Source: Dentipellis sp. KUC8613 (lineage: Eukaryota > Basidiomycota > Agaricomycetes > Russulales > Hericiaceae). From it: DNA of 64,000 bases. The first letter of the stretch is position 1. Each line of letters starts with the position of its first letter. Below, piece after piece: positions 36,604-49,840 of this stretch. The translations under genes were made by a program, and so were the position numbers. The stretch spans positions 186,001-250,000 of the forward strand of contig NSJX01000028.1 of NCBI GenBank assembly GCA_002286715.1, written 5' to 3'. The notes below the pieces were generated by a model. It saw only the letters and a list, made by a program, of their open reading frames with translations, had not been told where the DNA came from and did no database searches.

Positions 36604-38290
36604 CTACTTTGGTGAGTCATTGGATGACGTGGGTGTCGAAACTTCCTCCAGCCGGAGTTCTTCGACGATTGTGTCTGTATCGTGTCCTCGCCGCGCCAGC
36701 ACGACTGGGTCCTCTCCAAAGTCGTCGATTATCGAATTTGCTACGTGCTCCACGGCTTTGAATGTAGACACAGCGTGCTCGGGAAGCGAGCCGCCTTGCG
36801 AGCCTTTGAGTTTGTGCTCGTCCCATTCGCGCAAATAGAGGATGAAGCGTGCTATGAGCATGCACGTGAGGCTACGGTGATTGTGGTCAAAAGCGGTCAT
36901 CAAGATGGGGGTGATGAATCGTACGGGAGAGAGAATGCATTGAGGAGTCGCTCCATCACGCCGTTCTTGACGATGTCAATAAGTCTATAGTTTGGTCAAC
37001 GCATGAAGGCGATACTTACAGGGGTGCGCTAGTCAAGGACATCAGCTTGTCAAAATGAGTGATGATCTTCAACAAGCGACTTACAGCGTTGAGGACAGCC
37101 GCAGCGGTGGTGAACAGTGAAATAAAACTGTTGTGGAGATGAGTTGCCATGAAGCGGTAATATCCGCATATGCTCCTTACACGAACGACAATGTCCCTGT
37201 ACGACATCAACGGAACAGTAAGTACACTGGCAGCAAGGGATATGGGCGATGACCGACCTTGCTCAAAGATGAGATAGTAAAATGTGTTCGTTCGGACTTT
37301 GCTAGGGCCCAAAAGGGCCTGCACACTCCTCCACATAGTTAGAGCCGCGGCGATTATCTCGAACACGCAGACGAGGACAGTCAGAAGAAAGGATACTGTC
37401 ATAGAAGGGGACCCGCGTCAGCGAATGTCAGAGAATTAAGCCGACATCATCTACACACCACTGAAACGGGACGTGTCAGCAACGGAAACAAGTATAACGG
37501 GATAGGACATACATATGGATATTCGAGCCGACGGGACCGCCGCAAACCAGTCCCGGAACATGCATCTAGTAAAAGAACGCTTTGAGACACGCGGCTGTTG
37601 GTCGAAGGAGGAGAACATACGCAGTCAAGGATGAAGCAGGCCAACCCGAGGGATCCCAGTAGCCCGAGAACAATACGACTCTTCGACCAGAGAGCGTACG
37701 CCCGGCCGGTGAAGACGACTAATCCCATCATAAGAAACCGGTCTCATGCAATGTCGTGTACTCACTGATCACGGCTGCACGCCCTAAGACGCTAATTGCA
37801 CCGACAAACTTGTAGACGCTATTGCAGCTAGTATGGAAATGGTCATGTCGGGGACCAGACGCCACGAACGGAAACGAACGTACTGTGCGGGGCCCCGTAA
37901 GCGGAGACTCGACGGATAAAAATAAGGACGTGACGTACCTGGTTAATATTGAACTTCCCAGCTATGCCGAGAAGGTACAAAACGTTGCCGAGGAGGGCGT
38001 AACGACAGAAGAAGTACAGAATTGTCGACATGCGGAAGTGCGTCGCTCTCCATATGTACTTGACTTCCGCTGGGAACGTCAGGGCATAGTCGTAGTAGAC
38101 CAATGCTGCAATGATGGTTAGAAATTTTAGGGTCAGCATTTGCGACACTGTATACCTATGCTGGCCCACTGAACGGCAAACTGAAGATAGCTAACGTGAA
38201 GGTGTCGGATATTAGGAAGAGCAACATAGACTGAGAGAGATCATACTGGGTCTCGGCTTTTGCTGCCGCGGCGGCTGCTTTGCTCAACAT
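36604..38290 (-). CDS. DUF6533-type multi-pass membrane protein
   Basis: Agaricomycete-expanded integral membrane family with an N-terminal DUF6533 domain and about seven helices; function unknown. Exon 1 (ATG at 38290) encodes MLSKAAAAAKAET. A 62-bp intron joins HYLQFAVQWASI, and a second intron gives ALVYYDYALTFPAEVKYIWR, the hallmark of DUF6533. Later exons encode STILYFFCRYALLGNVLYLL, CNSVYKFVGAI, GLVVFTGRAYALWSKSRIVL then GLLGSLGLACFILDC, VSFLLTVLVCVFEIIAAALT, VQALLGPSKVRTNTFYYLIF and FMATHLHNSFISLFTTAAAV. The cytosolic tail reads FILYLREWDEHKLKGSQGGS...EELRLEEVSTPTSSNDSPK. Eight or more introns; some internal boundaries are uncertain. Confidence 0.75.
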
Positions 38291-39413
38291 CGTCGGCGAG
38301 AAAGGAGAGAAGACCTAGAGAAGAGAAGGCAGGGCAAGGATGGCTCACATTAAGCACACGCGGAGGAACGTGCATAAGTACTGCGTATGCACGCCCGGCG
38401 GGTGGCAGACGCATCACCGACATTCCCATGGATGTCGACAAGCGAGCAGACACGAGAACACTCGTTGGGCAGATGGAAGGATGGCATACGGCCCTGCTCA
38501 CACGCCGCAGGAGCATTTGGTAACTTGACAGACGTTCCACCGAGGAGTGCGCAGGGGTACGGCAGAAAGCGATCGCCACGAAGGCAGGCACAGGGCTGAT
38601 CCCGAAGCCTGATAGAGGAGCCTGGCGCGGGTTGAGCGGCAACATGCGGGATGGTGAGTTGATAGAAGCTCGAGGGAGGGAACGTGGGCACATACTCGGT
38701 CGAAGAAGCTCGGAGTTTGATAGGCTTCTTCAAGACCCTCGCGTGGTGATCCTCATAAAACCTCGGTATCTCCAATGTATCTTCATAATGCCTTAAGCAG
38801 GCTCCTCAGTAGATTTGGACGCCGCCATCTGCCAGAATGTGAGTAATGCGATAGCTTGAAGTATTCTCTGTGATGTTGAATGAAAGCCAACAAGTCCCAG
38901 GTCGCTCAAGGTGTGGGATCTGAAAACTAGAGGGATACATTGGATTCAAGAATAGTGAGAGTATTTCCAAGAATACTTGTCCAAAGATCCATATGCTAAT
39001 ATGACCGCCCCGAGCTAATGACAGAACATAAGATATCTGTCCACGCAGACACGCAGGTAAATGATGCAACCGGTTTTTTTGGCTGACACTCACCTTTCGC
39101 GAATGGATGACAGTAGAGACCATATTCGCCAAGCAGCTTAGAAGGAGCTATGTTTGTCCATTGCATTGGCAGACTATAGCGGCAAGATTCAAGAAAGAAG
39201 GTACCAGTTTTGAAATTCGTGCAGCTCTGCGGGCGCTATTACGCGTAGATTGGGTTAGGGGCACGCTTTTGTGTTGACGTGAAAGACGCGTAGTCAGCAC
39301 AGACATATGGGCGCTCGAGACAAATTGACAACGCAGCGTTCTCGCTCGACGCGTCTAGATCTCGAGTCCGTTGCGGTGGTCCGTTCTCTCTTCAACACCA
39401 CCATCATCTCACC
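38291..39413. other. Intergenic, no supported gene
   Basis: About 1.1 kb upstream of both the DUF6533 gene (minus) and the DUF4470 gene (plus). A minus-strand frame at 38806-39132 has hydrophobic stretches (HISIWIFGQVFLEILSLFLN) but no clear splice partners or family pattern, so I do not call it. Confidence 0.4.
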
Positions 39414-42400
39414 ATGACGGTGAATAGCAAGAAAGCAGCAGAATATAAGGAACAAGGAAATGCTGCCTTCAAAGAAGGACGCGCGACGGAGTGAGTTGCA
39501 CACGTCAAGCTTGTTCTGCCAGGCCAGCTTTCGGTTCTAACCTGGATGTCACCGTCTACAGAGCAGCGAAATTCTATGCGAAGGTCGGTAGATATCTCTA
39601 AATTATATGCTTACTATGCTTATTTTTTTCCAGGCGGAAGAGATTTCGAAGAGCGAGTACGTCTACCCTTCGAACCTGAGCGCGGCCCTCTACGAGATAG
39701 GTGACTATGCCGGCTGTCGCGACGCGATTTTTCGGGCATGGAACCTCATGGGTCCCAAACCCGACCCGAAGGTAGCCCTGAGGCTCTCGACACGTCTCGC
39801 GAAGGCGTTGAGCTATTGTGCTCGCCGGACACCAGAAACCGGTGACGAACGGGACATGATCGGAAAGATCCGCGCTGTGCTACAGGACGGCACACCAGAC
39901 CCCGAAAATGAGCGTTCTTGGAAGACGTGGGACAACGTTGTGGAGGAGCGGCAGCGCGTGGTGGACGGGGAAAAGGACGCGCTGGCGCGCTTTTCCGTGC
40001 TGCCGGTTTTCCGTCGAACAGTGTAAGTCTGAGACTTATTTCCCTCTATGATAATTCGTTAAATAGACGAACAGAGACCCGACTGTCGAGTTCTACAAGG
40101 TAAGCGTTCTCTTTGGATGCAACGAAGCTTTAATGACATGCCGTCCCGTTAGATCGGGCAAGACCCTCCCTTGTCCATCATACATTTCTGGGATCCCCAA
40201 GACCAGGATCCTATAGACTTGAAGACCCTGTCGAACAAGAACTTGTCAGAGCTGGCGTTTCTGTTCGGTGGTGTCGGAGACGGTACACATGCCTCTCACG
40301 CTTGAAACCTGCACGCCGTCTAAAGTCTATCTTCCAGCTCGCCACGTCTTCGGCTCCCTGACAGGATTACACCAGGCATATCAAGGTCTTGACGATGAGA
40401 AATGCGACAATCTCAAAGTCCATTTAACTCTGCTAGATATCCAGCCAGCGGCGCTCACGCGTGATCTAATCATGTTCATGTTGGTCGATGAGCTTGTGTC
40501 GAACGATGTCGACAAGGAAACCGAAGCAGAAATTCAGGCGTGCCTATTATACGTCTTCTTTGGCACGGTCATGCCCAGTTATTGTTTCGCAAGGTGCATC
40601 ACACATGTAAACAATATGATCAGGACACAGACAAATGTACTCACCTTATTTAAGATTGCAGAAAGTTATCGGACACCTTCGCAAGGGTTTATCTAACGAT
40701 CCGCCCCTGCTTCCCTCCTACATCCACGTCAACGCAGCCAGCATTCCAGCGATCCTCAAGTCCCTCGAATTCCTCGACAACTTCCCTCCCACCTTCACCG
40801 CAAAGGGCATCCTGAGGTATCACGGGTCTCCCGACGCAGGCGCGGGCATGGAGGACCCCACTTTGTCCGGCGTCATCGGAGGGCTCTTCGACGACCGAAA
40901 GAAGACGCGGCGCGCCGAGGCGAGCAAGATGCTCGACTCGATGACCTCGGAGCAGCTCAAGGCGACGGGGCTCAGCGTGCCGGGCGTCCCGGATTCGCAG
41001 CTCAAGAAATTTATGACGGACAATAAGGAGAAGATGCTGGATGCGCTGATGCGGGCTGACGAGGAGAGGGCCGCGAAGGCGCCGACGCCGGAGGAGAAGG
41101 AGAAGGCGTGGTACAGGGACACGAACTCGTTCGCGCTGCCGGCGCTTTTGCGCCATCGCCACCCCGGGTACGAGGATGCCGTGCGCGGCGGGGGCAAAGG
41201 TGGGAAACGGATCCGAAAGGTGTGTATAGTTCGGCGTCTGCGGCCTCTATGCCAATATTCTCGTAATCGTCGTAGATCAAGGCGGACGTTGAAGAAACAT
41301 GGAAACCCAACCTTACTTTCTTCGTGAGTAGCATTATCTGCAGTATCTTGCAATCATTCCCAACGTGACTTTGCCTTGTCAGGATCCGGTTTCTCAAGCA
41401 CGTATCGGCTTCAACCCTGGCGGATACCCTGTTATCAGCGTGGCATTCTTCCTGCAGCTCGAGATGTTCGATGCATACAACAAGGACATGGGTCTCAAAC
41501 CCATGAGTACCAGCAGCAAGGACGACGGCTATGCCTATAATATCACTTCGACGTTCTTCAACGCCGTAGTTGTCGCCTTGAAGGCTATCAAACATCGTGT
41601 GAAGCTCGAGTTCTTGCTGGGAGAGCATACTGGAGAAATGTCGAAGATGAGACATGGCGGGGATGTGTCGCGTCCGGCCGACTTCCCCCGCTCGTATACG
41701 AGGATTTGGTTGAGCAATGTCCCGTGGGTCACCTATTCTCTACCGACGCGTCTACCATTTGACAAGGTGCCTCCAGTGATTATACACACGGGCCTATGAA
41801 CGTTGCTACACTATCTATCCCTAACCTGCAAGACCTGCCGGACGCGTCCGTTGCCTCAAACTGTCTTTTGAACACCAGCATGTGGCGATCCGACGACGTG
41901 TATTGCCACTCGTAAGCTACAGTTATGACCTCCTCCACCCAGTCACTCTGCTCACCGCCAGCCTCGGGACAGCTACACCCTGCTCCCAATACGCGACGTC
42001 CCACGCATCCTCGGCAGCCGCGTAACGAAGATGAAAGCCTTCTTCGGGACCATCATCATGGGCGGCCTGCCCCTCCCGCGGCCGCTCCCCGAGCTCGCGT
42101 CGCGCACGGAGCTCACAACCTGGCTCACACGCGTCCTCCTCAACACGCTCTTCCCGCCCTGCGCCGGCGCAAGCATGGTGTCCGCGCGGAGCCCAAACAA
42201 CCTCGTCGCGTACGTGCACCTCCTCCTGCACCTGCACCGCGTCGGCTTCCCCGCGCACTGGCTCTCTGAGTACGTGCAGGCGCTCCTCGCCGGGCGCCTC
42301 GTGACCGACATCGCGCCGTACGGCCGCGCGATGCCCATCCCGCTGTCGTACATGCAGGCGCGCGTGCCGCGCCGCGCGGTGCGCACGGACCCCTGGCTCG

Positions 42401-42855
42401 CGGAGCTCGAGACGCTGCTCGCCACGGCGTACGAGGGCCTGCCGTTCCCCGTGCGTCTGCCAGCGGGCTTCGCTAGCTCCGCGGCGGACATCGCGGTGTA
42501 CGAGGCGCGCGTGGAGGGCGCGCCGGCCGCGTCGCCGTGGGGCGGGGGCGGCGTGCCGATGCAGGCGACGACGTCGCTGCTGTTCTACAAGCCGTCGCGG
42601 GCGTACTCAGCTGATGCCATCGTGCGGAATCTGCCGATGATGTTCGAGAGCAAGGCCGGCCCGCCGGAGGGCGAGATACAGATTCTGACGGCGCAGGAGG
42701 CGGTGGATGTGCCGAACGGCGTCGTGCGCTGGAGGATGAGCAGACGGCGGGCGGAGAGGATGGTGGAGGAGGGGTGGGTCATGTCCGCGTATCGCTTTGA
42801 TGTTAACGAGCCTGGTGAGCGTTTCTGGACCAGCATCTACGATGCGGTGTGCTGA
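39414..42855 (+). CDS. DUF4470 protein with N-terminal TPR-like segment
   Basis: Large cytosolic protein of about 1,000 aa in about ten exons. Exon 1 begins MTVNSKKAAEYKEQGNAAFK, a TPR-type helix. After small exons (AAKFYAK; AEEISKSEYVYPSNLSAALY EIGDY) the DUF4470-like part contains DPPLSIIHFWDPQDQDPIDL, ARHVFGSLTGLHQAYQGL and NLKVHLTLLDIQPAALTRDL, followed by MFMLVDELVSN and LQKVIGHLRKGL. Later blocks are GRIGFNPGGYPV-type (ARIGFNPGGYPVISVAFFLQ), ADFPRSYTRIWLSNVP and YTLLPIRDVPRILGSRVTKM. The last exon ends RRRAERMVEEGWVMSAYRFD...WTSIYDAVC. This layout matches Agaricomycete TPR-DUF4470 proteins, some of which also carry a MYND finger; none is visible here. Molecular function unknown. Confidence 0.72.
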
Positions 42856-43568
42856 CTTCCGTGTATGTAGTGATTCTTCCAGTTCCTGCTAAGAGCTGGA
42901 AAGAGTCAAGTATGGCGGGCGAGAAAAAGGTCTGCCCGGAGATTGAGCAGGTCAATCTCGACTGAGGACAGTTGGTGATCCCGGGATGGAAATTTGAGAT
43001 CAGATGGGCGTTAACATATCGGATGCTGGAGCCCTCCGAATTATTGTACTGCAGACTTCATAGTATACAAGTACTTTTTCCTAATGCTCACTGCGCGCGG
43101 GATTCGGTAGCGTAATTTTGCGGATAAATTTGAGAACTTCTTTTTACCGGATCTAGGAAGGATGCATTCAAAGACTTGACTTGTGGCAACTCTATGGATT
43201 ATAATGTTTGCTTGGGCATAAGTGACGAGGGGAGAGTACCGTCGCGGTTGCTTGTGGCTGGCCGGCAATTTCCGGCGGCCAATGAGGGAGTGGCGATGCA
43301 GGGGATGAGACAGGGAAGAGGAGTTTCCTTATCTGATCAATTGGGATGAGGACCTGCGCAGTCGCACCCAGACTCTCTCAACGCTTTCTTTCAACTTGCT
43401 TTCACCTTCAACTCCTTCAATTTGCAAGTCCTCGACTCTTAGCGCACCTCCCGTTGGTCTAATTTCTCCCTAATTTCTCCATGCAAAGCTGATTTACTAG
43501 CATTTGTCTGCAGCTAAATATCCTTAGTTTGCAATTGCGCGACCGTGATCGCAAAGCAGACGACTGGC
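42856..43568. other. Upstream region of the zinc-finger regulator
   Basis: About 710 bp. The 150 bp before the start are CT-rich (runs of CTTTCAACTTGCTTTCACC type), a common fungal promoter context. No gene was seen. Confidence 0.5.
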
Positions 43569-45525
<1,957 letters not shown>

Positions 45526-46250
45526 GTGATGGGCAGCAGCGGCGGAGTGAGGACGTGTTGTTGGCGTGGTTGCGTAGATGTATGTGTAGATGCGTGGGGG
45601 ATGGATGCAGGTCGTGGTAGTGGCAGTGGTGAGAGAGAGGGAGGTATGCACGCTGTATCCTGTATCCATATCCGTATCCGTCTGTCTTGTTTTACATATC
45701 GTTCGTCCGCTTCGTGCGAGTGTTGCGGACTTATCGTGAAAGCTGGGCAGTTGTATAATGCTATATACTTCGCGTGAGGGTCTTATCAACGTAGATGAAA
45801 CGCTTGTGTCCGCACGCTTTGAACTTATCGAGGCGGTAGTGCCAGCGGACATGGATTCCAGTGCCTCTGCGCCGGCCAGCCGGCTGGTTGGTTGCAGCAT
45901 GGTTAGCCGGGCCGGACCGGAAACGGAAATTGCCGAGCTGAGCAGCAGGTTGAAGTTGTTCCTGTTGCTAGTGCCGCCCACCTCGATGCACGGCCCTCAC
46001 AAATCAAGACGGCAGTAAGAAGGGTGGTAGTGCAGTAGTCTCTCTATTTTCACAACAGATCGGGATAAATCGATGGGGGATACAAGTGTCGTTGGAAAGA
46101 AGATGAACGACTCGGGTCCACTTACAGGCTATGTTCGCGTCGACGCCGTGATCGTAAGTCTCTTCAACAAAGAAAGGATCCAAGTCAAACTGGTCCACTC
46201 ACCTGAACGCAGAAGTATTGCATGTTGTCGGCCTCAGTCGGATATACTCG
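45526..46250. other. Convergent intergenic region
   Basis: About 725 bp between the zinc-finger gene and F-box copy 4. A GCCGGCCAGCCGGCTGG palindromic patch lies near 45876-45892. No gene is supported. Confidence 0.5.
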
Positions 46251-47907
46251 CTAGTCCGCTGCGTCGTCTGCAAGTTTCACCTCGAGCAAGACTTCCGGCG
46301 CCCGATGGTCCTTCTTACATGCAAACTGCACGGGCTTCCCGCTCACCCGACGAGCCGCCGCGAGGCGCGATAGCATAGCCTGGAACAGCCCGTCGTGCAC
46401 GTCCACCTCCTTCGCGACGAACACCAATTTCTCCAGCTCCGGGAACAGCGGGTCCTCCGGCATCCGTGGGCCAATTTGCCACCATTGCACGCGGCTGGCG
46501 CGGCAGCGCAGCGGCGTCAGCGCCTGCAGGAGAAACATCGTGCCGTCGGTGTTGCCCACCGCGAAGTGGAGCACTGTCACGTTCGCGGCGGGGTAGAGGC
46601 GGATCCAGAGCTCTTCGAGAACGACGGGGTGGTATCCGCGGTCGCTCACGTGCAGCGTGCGCACCTCGTCAACGGGGAGCATGCCGAGCACGCTGGCGGT
46701 GAGGCGCTCGTAGCCGAAGACGTCGTTGCTGCGCCATGAGATGGTGAGTGGAGAGCGCGAGCCGGCGTCGTTGGCGCGGGGGGACAAGGTGTCGAGATGT
46801 GTAGGCCAGCAGACGACCCGGTCGGGCTCGACGATGGCCTCGTGGAGCGGGCCGTGTTTCTGACGCAGGGTGTCGATATGGGGAGGAAGATGCCGAGCGA
46901 GCGCGCGGGCGAGGGTGTAGACCGTGAGCAGATCGGAGATTCTGATGCTGCAGAGTGCAATTGTGGACAGAGACGGGGCGGCGAGGAAGTTGGCGAGCAT
47001 CTGCACGAGCTTGACCACGGGGATGTCGGACACCACGAACGTGGTCAGCGCGGGTGCGGTGATAGGCGTCGTTCGGGAGAATGTGTCGTCGGTGTGTGGA
47101 CTGTCTACCATAGCGAAACGCAAAGTCTCGATGTGCGTTGTGCTCGGTAGCAACTTCCAAACACCAAGGGCCGAGAGTGAGCTTTCGGCTTCGATGTTCT
47201 TGAGATTTTCGAATGGTGGAGGGAGGGTATGCGGGAGCCGAACCCAGCCTAATTTGAGTAAATGCAGACGAGGTGCAATGTTGGCGAATATATCGACAGG
47301 GATATGGCATTGTCGGACTGGGTCGTGAGCCGGCTCTGGAGCTGCACAGTGTATGGACAAGGTCTCCAGTTTCGGTGCCGCTTTCTTGACCAGTGAGCTT
47401 GCGAAGGGCTCACCACCTTGGACATCGAGGCAGCGGATGCGGGTGACATGCTGCGTGACCATGTGTGCCTCGACGTCCCTGCCGATATCGACACTTCCTT
47501 GGGGCGGACGTAGACGAATGCTGACGTCCAAAGGCAAGCTGCCCGAGCGCGCAGCGAATTCCGGTTGCCACTTTCCCGTGATGTCGGGAGAAATTGTAGT
47601 CCAAAGGCGACGGTCCTCGAGACTGACACTGCGCCACCGTAAACATACGTGGCTAAGCACAGCGCTCCGTGGCATGCGCCCGCGATTCTCGGTCAGTGAA
47701 TTATCGAGGTCGAATTCGAACATCATACGCAGAATCTCAGGCGGGACACGGTAGAGTGGGGATTTCGCATTGTGCTTCAGTCTGGTTAGCAAGGAGTCTG
47801 GTAACCAGACACATCAACCAGACTCTGAGTACGTTGAAGTAGAGAGCGCGAGCAAGCATACCTTGGGTCTGCAACTGACCAACTTCGCGGCATTGAGTTT
47901 CGGCCAT
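46251..47907 (-). CDS. F-box protein lacking the family tail (copy 4)
   Basis: Intact paralogue of the 11.9-20.6 kb family on the opposite strand, 530 aa. Exon 1 (47862-47907) encodes MAETQCREVGQLQTQ. The phase-1 intron ends at 47798, and exon 2 begins DSLLTRLKHNAKSPLYRVPP. The F-box is VPPEILRMMFEFDLDN and AVLSHVCLRWRSVSLEDRRL. Conserved blocks include PVDIFANIAPRLHLLKLGWV, LPVDEVRTLHVSDRGYHPVV and LFPELEKLVFVAKEVDVHDG. The protein ends PVQFACKKDHRAPEVLLEVK then LADDAAD, just where the other copies continue into TWDGxWCPPFSFGG. The tail is missing and is not found in the 250 bp downstream. GC content and codon use are higher than in its pseudogene neighbour. Confidence 0.83.
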
Positions 47908-48257
47908 CCTGAGGCTTCGATATACTGTATGGAAGTCGTGTTCCGAAAGTCGATACCAGGGGTGTCGGACTGACTATGCTGAAGACGCCTTGTGGGGGAT
48001 GGATAGATGTCGGTGGGTGGTTATACGTGAGTGCAAGTCGGAGTCATGAGACTAGGCGACCACTTTTAAGTCATTCGCTAATTGAACATTGTGGACAATG
48101 AGATCTACGATGACCACGTGGATACAATGGAAGACGTATCAAAGGTATCGTATCAGTGCCAGACTATAATACAAACGGCGACAAACACGTACGGCTCTGA
48201 GATCAGCCTTTCTGACAATGAAGCATTTAGAAAAAGTGTATATCCGCGTTGGAGTGC
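47908..48257. other. Spacer between F-box copies 4 and 5
   Basis: 350 bp, promoter side of copy 4 and 3' side of copy 5. Nothing was recognised. Confidence 0.5.
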
Positions 48258-49840
48258 TCAGGATTGATCGAACAGGCATCCCCACATCTCCCAATTCTCT
48301 AGCCGCGGGTCCTCTCCCGAGCCTCCGAAGGAAAAGGGGGACACCACGTCCCATCCCATGTCACGTCCACATCCTTCAATAAGGTCATGATGGCCGCCCG
48401 ATAATTGCATCCTTCGAATGCGACCTTGAATGTAATGCCGTCCAGTCGACGAGCTTCAGCCAGACACTGGAGGACGCGCACAAGTGTTTCAACATCCGCA
48501 GGAACCCACATGTTGATGAAAGTGATCCTGGCTAGTCGTGGAAACAGTGCCGGTGTGCCAGGTGAAATTCGATCGCAAATGCCTATGCGATACCTCAAGG
48601 GAATCATGGCTTGCAGCATATACGGCGCGTCCGCAAGGCTCTTGGTGCTCGTGTATCTGAGCTCTGTTACATTGGTAATGCGATAGAGTGACGAATAGGG
48701 CAAAACTATATCACTCAAGGACAGGGGGTGGACCTCTTCAACATGGAGGACATGAAGAAGACCGTCGACGAGAGGCTCTGCGTCGTTGAAGGAAGGATAT
48801 TTCAGCATCCCAAAATTAATGTAGAATGCGTGAGCATCATCAATGTTGTCGGTGTCACCACACCACTAGGGTAAGACCAGCAAGTAATCAAGTCTACGTC
48901 GAGTATAAGCTCCTGGACTGGACCGTGTAGTTTGCGCAAGACTTTGATATGGGGGGATAGCGCCGTCGGGAGGGAGGAGGCGATGCTGTCGAAGCGCGTA
49001 TGAAAGGAGTTCACTAAGTGTGAGACAATGATCTGCGAAAGAGATGGGGGTTCGAGGGCTTCGAGCATTTCGATAAGCTCCAGAATTTTAACATCCTTTA
49101 TGACAAGAGTAGTCAGCTGGGGTGCACTGCATGTTTCGGCAGTTTCGAGGCATGAAAACGCCGGTATCGTGGAGTCCGGCAGATCGACGGGAGTCAGCTT
49201 CAGAGACCGTAACTTCGGCGCGATACAAAAGAAGGTAGTGGGAGATAAGGCGATGGAGGACTGAGGGCCATAAGATAGGGATAGACTCTCTAGAAGAGGT
49301 GCCGGCTGGTCCAGAACGGTGTCACAGAAGTCCTGCGGTGCGCGGCTACGTGTAAAGTCGACATGCAGGGCGCAAATGCGACCTATATGGCGTGTTATAG
49401 CTCGTTCTTTTTCTAAAGGAGAGGTTTCTGGAAGCGAAAGTGATATACGCAAGGGCCGGTTGCCTGAACGAGTCACGAATTCGGAAGGCCACCTGCCGGG
49501 CCAGTCCAAGGATACTGTCGCCCATAGATACTCATCATTGAGGCAAACGCGGCGCCAGCGAGTACACACATGGCCGGGCACCGCTTCCAGCAGAATTTGT
49601 CCCCTCCGGAGCGAATGATGGGCTTGCGGATCACTTTCTTCGACGGCAAAGAGGCGAAAGATATACTGCAGGATCTCGGGCGGGCTGCTGCAAACAAGGA
49701 ACAGCGCATTACGTCGCTGGTTCACGAGAGCATCGTCTTAATTCATTCACCAATTTCAGAATTGGAGATATGAGGACTGTAATAGGACGTACGTCTAGTC
49801 CAATGCTCTCGACGACTTGCTGGTCACTACCTTCGTTCAT
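48258..49840 (-). pseudogene. F-box family copy with two frameshifts (copy 5)
   Basis: A likely exon 1 starts at 49840 (MNEGSDQQVVESIG). The main part begins DALVNQRRNALFLVCSSPPE then ILQYIFRLFAVEE, with F-box second half VPGHVCTRWRRVCLNDEYLW. The frame runs through LVIKDVKILELIEMLEALEP and LITCWSYPSGVVTPTTLMML to a stop at 48802. The expected continuation (DNIDDAHAFYINFGMLKYPS) lies in another frame that overlaps this end, so a 1-2 base indel lies near 48850-48880. That second frame continues VDGLLHVLHVEEVHPLSLSD to TWDGTWCPPF, where a missing T in a short T-run (near 48335) shifts it into SEARERTRG. In the third frame the family tail is intact (FSFGGSGEDPRLENWEMWGC). The intron donor phase also does not match cleanly. 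Sequencing error at homopolymers is possible for the second lesion. Confidence 0.75.

Noticed and set aside
38806..39132. 108-codon minus-strand frame with hydrophobic stretches
   Set aside because: It might be a membrane-protein fragment, but no adjoining exons fit the DUF6533 family pattern.
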